Shown one piece after another: positions 60,553 through 64,000 of a DNA stretch of 64,000 nt. The position numbers and the translations under genes were made by a program. The DNA lies in NCBI RefSeq assembly GCF_030813245.1, contig NZ_JAUSUA010000001.1:496001-560000 (forward strand). The letters are read 5' to 3'. Below the pieces are notes generated by a model, which was not told the DNA's origin, did not search any database, and worked only from the letters and a program-made list of their open reading frames with translations. How positions within the stretch are numbered: position 1 is the stretch's first letter; every line of letters begins with the position of its first letter. This DNA comes from Alkalicoccobacillus murimartini (GTDB lineage Bacteria > Bacillota > Bacilli > Bacillales > Bacillaceae_D).

Positions 60553-61872
60553 ATGTATCTGCACGGAACGAGTGAAATTAATGTTCATGGTCATCTAGAA
60601 ATCGGAGGCGTAGACACAGTAGCTCTAGCTAGTGAGCACGGAACGCCATTATATGTATACGATGTTGCACTTATTCGTAAACGTGCCGAGGAATTTAAAG
60701 AGGCATTTGAGAAAGAGTCCGTCCCTTATCAAGTAGCTTATGCGAGTAAAGCATTTAGCTGTATGGCGATGTATCAACTTGCTGATGAATTAGGACTCAG
60801 CTTTGACGTTGTTTCAGGGGGAGAGCTATATACCGCTATTAAAGCAGAAGTACCAATGAATAAGGTGCACTTTCATGGGAATAACAAAAGTCGCTCAGAG
60901 CTTCAATTGGCAGTAAAGGCCGATATAGGCTGTGTTGTTGTTGATAATTTCTATGAGATGACACTGTTAGAAGAAGTTTGTGCAGACCTCGGAAAAACTA
61001 TGGATGTTTTGCTACGCATTACACCTGGAGTGGAAGCTCACACTCATGACTACATTTCGACTGGACAAGAGGATTCTAAATTTGGTTTTGATCTTACCAA
61101 TGGTCAAGTTGATTTGGCGATTGAACGAGCGTTATCGAGCACACACATGAATCTATTAGGTATCCACAGTCACATTGGATCTCAAATCTTTGAGACCAAA
61201 GGCTTTGTTATGGCTGTTGAAAAAATCTTTGAATATATCGAGCACTGGCGTACACAGTTAAACTTTATTCCAAGTGTCTTAAATCTTGGTGGAGGCTTTG
61301 GCATTCGTTACGTAGAAGGAGACGAACCATTACCACTAGGCGAATACGTCTCTCAAATGATTAAAGTAATGAAACAATATGCAGAGCAGTTCGAAATGGC
61401 ACTACCGGAAATCTGGATTGAGCCAGGACGTTCACTCGTAGGTGATGCAGGAACCACTCTTTATACGGTCGGTTCTCAAAAAGATATCCCGAACGTCCGA
61501 CATTATTTAGCTGTGGATGGCGGGATGAGTGATAATCTGCGTCCTTCATTATATCAAGCTGAATATGAAGGAATACTCGCAAATCGCGCGAATGAGGAAA
61601 CAACAGACACATTCTCGATTGCAGGCAAATGCTGTGAAAGTGGAGATATGCTTATATGGGACCTACCATTACCAAAAGCGAATCACGAGGACATACTCGC
61701 TGTTTTTTGCACAGGGGCTTATGGTTACTCGATGGCGAATAATTACAACCGAATCCCACGCCCTCCAGTTCTGTTTCTTGAAAATGGAGAGATACAGCTC
61801 GTTGTCAAACGAGAAGAATATGAGGACTTAACTCGCTTGGATGTACCCTTAACTAAAAAGGTGCAACTGTAA
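60553..61872 (+). CDS. lysA: Diaminopimelate decarboxylase
   Basis: 439-residue PLP enzyme: Lys in VAYASKAFS, HFHGNNKS, HIGSQIF, NLGGGFGIRY, EPGRSLVGDAGTTLYTVG, CCESGDML, GAYGYSMANNYN. Last step of lysine synthesis and consumer of the peptidoglycan precursor. ATG 60553 aligns with the recalled MFLHGTS start of B. subtilis LysA; ATG 60547 is nearer the AAGGAG site and is possible. Following the spoVA operon is the conserved Bacillus order. Confidence 0.95.
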   Translation: MYLHGTSEINVHGHLEIGGVDTVALASEHGTPLYVYDVALIRKRAEEFKEAFEKESVPYQVAYASKAFSCMAMYQLADELGLSFDVVSGGELYTAIKAEVPMNKVHFHGNNKSRSELQLAVKADIGCVVVDNFYEMTLLEEVCADLGKTMDVLLRITPGVEAHTHDYISTGQEDSKFGFDLTNGQVDLAIERALSSTHMNLLGIHSHIGSQIFETKGFVMAVEKIFEYIEHWRTQLNFIPSVLNLGGGFGIRYVEGDEPLPLGEYVSQMIKVMKQYAEQFEMALPEIWIEPGRSLVGDAGTTLYTVGSQKDIPNVRHYLAVDGGMSDNLRPSLYQAEYEGILANRANEETTDTFSIAGKCCESGDMLIWDLPLPKANHEDILAVFCTGAYGYSMANNYNRIPRPPVLFLENGEIQLVVKREEYEDLTRLDVPLTKKVQL

Positions 61873-61990
61873 CACAAGGGACTTCAGTTCATATTTGCTT
61901 AAAGATAGTGTACAATAGGTGCTGGCTGTAACAATCAGCTGTACCAACCATAAAAAAAATTAAACCCTTACAGAAATGAGGCTGATTCAT

Positions 61991-62425
61991 ATGAAAAAAG
62001 GACACATTGCATTTGAAAATGGAGAAAAGCTAGTTATTGAATTTTTCCCAGAAGCAGCACCAGGTCACGTAGAAAACTTTGAAAAGCTTGCTAACGACGG
62101 ATTCTACAACGGACTAACGTTCCACCGTGTAATCCCAGGTTTTGTTGCTCAAGGTGGCGACCCAGCTGGTAACGGTACAGGCGGTCCTGGCTACACAATC
62201 AAGTGTGAAACAGAAGGCAACCCACACAAACACGTGAAGGGTGCTCTATCTATGGCTCACGCTGGTAAAGACACAGGCGGCAGCCAATTCTTCGTTGTAC
62301 ATGATGCACAACCTCACCTTGACGGCGTTCACACTGTTTTCGGACAAGTGATCGAAGGCGAAGACCTTATTACTCGCATCAAGCAAGGCGATGTAATGAG
62401 CGACGTTAAAGTTTGGGAAGAATAG
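61991..62425 (+). CDS. ppiB: Cyclophilin-type peptidyl-prolyl isomerase
   Basis: 144 residues: cyclophilin core with [22 protein letters not shown] (catalytic region), [14 protein letters not shown]. Cytoplasmic proline isomerase. GAGG nine bases before ATG 61991; the ATG at 61976 overlaps the site. The codons are markedly biased to C-ending and GGT/GGC forms compared with neighbours, suggesting high expression. Strong terminator follows. Confidence 0.95.
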   Translation: MKKGHIAFENGEKLVIEFFPEAAPGHVENFEKLANDGFYNGLTFHRVIPGFVAQGGDPAGNGTGGPGYTIKCETEGNPHKHVKGALSMAHAGKDTGGSQFFVVHDAQPHLDGVHTVFGQVIEGEDLITRIKQGDVMSDVKVWEE

Positions 62426-62439
62426 TATAGAATGAATTT

Positions 62440-62468
62440 GGCCTGTCCTTTATGGATAGGCCTTTTTT
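62440..62468 (+). terminator. ppiB terminator
   Basis: GGCCTGTCC, loop TTTAT, GGATAGGCC (one G-U pair) followed by T6. Confidence 0.92.
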
Positions 62469-62576
62469 GTTTTGAAGTTGTATAAAACACATAAATTATA
62501 ATTTATTTAAAATTAATGTAGAGTAAATTATTGCGTTTTAAAGTTGATATGATTGTAGTTTGGAGAGAAGAATCAA

Positions 62577-62938
62577 TTGAAGCAAAAAAGTAAAAGCCAG
62601 CTGCGCTGTCTTTGGGTAGTCTTATTTTATTGAGCCTAATGACTGGATGTATGAATAAATAGAAGGAAAATGACCCTTGTTGTCGAATTAGGTGGCAGGG
62701 GGTGGGAGAAATAGAATATTACCAACTTCACAGTCATGAATTTTATGAAACGAATCATAATGGAGAAGATTATATATGGGAAGTTAAAGTCATAAACATT
62801 CATGGTTCGTCTCGTTTCCAAGCACAAATTATTCAAGATGAGTTAGGGATAAAAACAAAATGGAAGGTAGTGCGCGGAGAATATCTTGCATTAGATGTGA
62901 ATTTAATGATTAGAAAAGAAATTGCAAATTTAAAATAG
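62577..62938 (+). pseudogene. Broken small lipoprotein gene
   Basis: GGAGAG is followed after nine bases by TTG 62577 opening a signal-peptide-like start (KQKSKSQLRCLWVVL), which stops at 62631. Shifted by one frame the sequence continues as LILLSLMTGCMNK, a clear lipobox with Cys, then hits TAG at 62660-62662. Beyond that, in the same frame, a 78-codon open stretch (EIEYYQLHSHEFYETNHNGE...GEYLALDVNLMIRKEIANLK) runs to 62938. So one frameshift and one stop separate pieces of what looks like a lipoprotein of about 120 residues. The 3' part could still be translated from GTG 62702, without a good ribosome binding site. Confidence 0.65.
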
Positions 62939-62961
62939 CAATTTACAGATGTTTAATATGT

Positions 62962-62996
62962 AAAAAGAAGGCTACCTACATGGCAGACCTCTTTTT
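62962..62996. terminator. Bidirectional terminator-like hairpin
   Basis: AAAAAGAAGGCT against complementary GCAGACCTCTTTTT with minor mismatches, between the broken lipoprotein gene and the convergent membrane-protein gene; T5 at the plus-strand end. Confidence 0.55.
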
Positions 62997-63004
62997 GCGT
63001 GCTA

Positions 63005-63541
63005 TTAAAAAATTGCTGCAATTATTAATGATGCAATTACCACCAATCCAAATATTTTTAGAAATAACTTTTGCCTTAAGCTGAAACGAGACAATATTCC
63101 TAAAAATAAAACTCCTAACCCTAAAAGAAGTGCGTTAACTACAAAGAGCGAAAAAGAAAGCGAGAAGATATAATCCCAAAAAGGAAAAAAGAAAGAAGTG
63201 ACAAGAAGAACGAGATAAGTGAAACATAAAAATAAATCGTATTTTTGGGCGATGTTCGTGGCGCACTCTTTAGAAATCGTCAAATTATCTTCTTTGCTTA
63301 GTTCTTTATTTTCATACTTCATTAGAAGTTTAGTGAGTTTTTGTTGTTTCTGGGTAAGAGGCTGTCTACCTTTTAATTTTGGTACGACAGTGAGTTGTCT
63401 AAGATCTTTGATAACGCCATTTATGTTGCGGAATGTTTTATCGGCATTTGCTTTCTTGTTATTTATGTAGTCGCTTACGGAACCCATCAATAATACTTGA
63501 TAAACAACTAAAAACATATTTAAGTACAATTTACGGAACAT
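63005..63541 (-). CDS. Unknown membrane protein
   Basis: 178 residues: MFRKLYLNMFLVVYQVLLMG forms a first hydrophobic segment; a basic cytoplasmic-like stretch follows (NNKKANADKTFRNINGVIKDLRQLTVVPKLKGRQPLTQKQQKL); then three hydrophobic helices near the C-terminus. No family recognised. AAGGA nine bases before ATG 63541 is a good ribosome binding site; eight upstream residues are unlikely. AT-rich and unlike its neighbours in composition. Confidence 0.7.
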   Translation of the reverse strand: MFRKLYLNMFLVVYQVLLMGSVSDYINNKKANADKTFRNINGVIKDLRQLTVVPKLKGRQPLTQKQQKLTKLLMKYENKELSKEDNLTISKECATNIAQKYDLFLCFTYLVLLVTSFFFPFWDYIFSLSFSLFVVNALLLGLGVLFLGILSRFSLRQKLFLKIFGLVVIASLIIAAIF

Positions 63542-63626
63542 GATTAGGATCCTTCCATGCCACAAAATAAGATTAAGTAAATCTTAACATATTAACCTCT
63601 TCTATAATATGGGTGGAGGGATCGAT

Positions 63627-63794
63627 ATGACAGAAGAGATGGCAAAAGAAATATTAGTGCAATTAAAGTGTGGAGAAACCAGCGAGTGTAGAGTGGCGAT
63701 AGCGGAATTCTTAACGTTCCAGCCTGTGCTATTTAAGCATGAAGAGTTTAAGAATTTCAGAGGTGTAGCTAATCACGGTGGAGCGATCGTATAG
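63627..63794 (+). CDS. Small conserved-looking protein, unknown
   Basis: 55 residues: MTEEMAKEILVQLKCGETSE, then AIAEFLTFQPVLFKHEEFKNFRGVANHGGAIV. GGAGGG six bases before ATG 63627 strongly supports translation. The FKxFRGxAxxGG ending recalls short Bacillus proteins that continue with a Tyr/Arg-rich tail, so this copy may be truncated at its C-terminus. Function unknown. Confidence 0.6.
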   Translation: MTEEMAKEILVQLKCGETSECRVAIAEFLTFQPVLFKHEEFKNFRGVANHGGAIV

Positions 63795-63916
63795 GATGTT
63801 CAGAACTATTCGAGAGTGGGGCAATCCAAAACCACCAGCGCATGATCTATATCTCAAGACTATATAGCAGCGAGAGAAAGGGCAGAATACTTCATGATCT
63901 TTTTAAGAAGGGTATG

Positions 63917-64000
63917 CTAACTATTATAAATGTATTGGAAAATCGAACTGGCGTTGGATAAAAACATAATCCCTCCAGTCATCAAAAATAAAGAACCTGA
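63917..64000 (-). CDS. Possible 3' end of a membrane protein (edge)
   Basis: On the minus strand the last 84 bases are an open frame ending in TAG (63917-63919), reading SGSLFLMTGGIMFLSNASS and then IFQYIYNS: a hydrophobic helix followed by a short polar end. It is cut by the window edge, so neither start nor family can be judged. The 122 bases between it and the small gene (63795-63916) show nothing recognisable. Confidence 0.35.
   Translation of the reverse strand, partial: SGSLFLMTGGIMFLSNASSIFQYIYNS

Noticed and set aside
1-64000. tRNA, rRNA, CRISPR arrays, intact transposases, toxin-antitoxin or phage defence systems
   Set aside because: None was recognised by eye; no regularly spaced repeats, integrase other than XerD, or defence-type domains were seen. 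A covariance-model and profile search would be the decisive test.

Overview
The window is chromosomal DNA of a low-GC, endospore-forming Firmicute in the Bacillaceae. The evidence is the spoIIAA-spoIIAB-sigF, spoVA, spoIIM, dacF, fur, xerD, lysA and ppiB neighbourhood, Bacillus-type AAGGAGG ribosome binding sites and recognisable sporulation sigma-factor promoters. The combination of C30-type carotenoid genes, two osmolyte uptake systems and a class IV polyhydroxybutyrate (PHB) locus fits a halotolerant or alkaliphilic Bacillus relative (Alkalihalobacillus-like). The genus is inferred, not proven. No rRNA, tRNA, CRISPR array, intact transposase or prophage was seen.

Layout. 0-1 kb: a GntR/FadR-type repressor that probably starts at a rare ATT codon, with a palindromic operator. 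1.1-5.9 kb: a three-gene phosphorelay (HPt-REC-GGDEF-REC diguanylate cyclase, single-domain response regulator, hybrid histidine kinase). 6-9.8 kb: a carotenoid operon (two desaturases and a dehydrosqualene/phytoene synthase). 9.8-14.3 kb: a TetR regulator divergent from a BCCT transporter and a CocE/NonD hydrolase, with three operators spaced exactly 17 bp apart. 14.3-18.4 kb: a second carotenoid operon on the minus strand (CruF-like, PlsC-like acyltransferase, CrtQ-like glycosyltransferase, CrtP-like oxidase). 19.6-23.8 kb: a GbsR/OpcR regulator divergent from an OpuC-type osmolyte ABC transporter. 23.8-30.4 kb: small and housekeeping genes, including a YjcZ-type micro-protein, a lone PTS IIA, uppP, a TlpA-like thioredoxin, a DUF3866 protein, an MciZ-like FtsZ inhibitor overlapping it antisense, nudF, spoIIM and fur. 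30.4-35.6 kb: xerD and a nucleoside catabolism operon (deoB, two tandem PNPs, pdp). 35.7-41.5 kb: a complete PHB locus. 41.5-49.2 kb: accessory and stress genes and a decayed repeat. 49.3-60.4 kb: polysaccharide deacetylase, dacF, spoIIA operon, an inserted tetR-tspO-hydrolase unit, then the seven-gene spoVA operon. 60.5-64 kb: lysA, ppiB, a broken lipoprotein gene and small unknown genes.

How it fits together. The two crt blocks could make a glycosylated, acylated C30 carotenoid acid resembling staphyloxanthin. OpuC and BCCT supply compatible solutes. The pha genes make and coat PHB granules from acetyl-CoA. The spoIIA and spoVA operons carry SigH-, SigF- and SigG-type promoters consistent with their usual forespore roles. 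Compared with the Bacillus subtilis order (xerD-drm-pupG-dacF-spoIIA-spoVA-lysA-ppiB, from memory), about 14.6 kb, including the PHB locus, separates the nucleoside genes from dacF, and a 2.2 kb unit separates sigF from spoVA. These are the clearest accessory regions.
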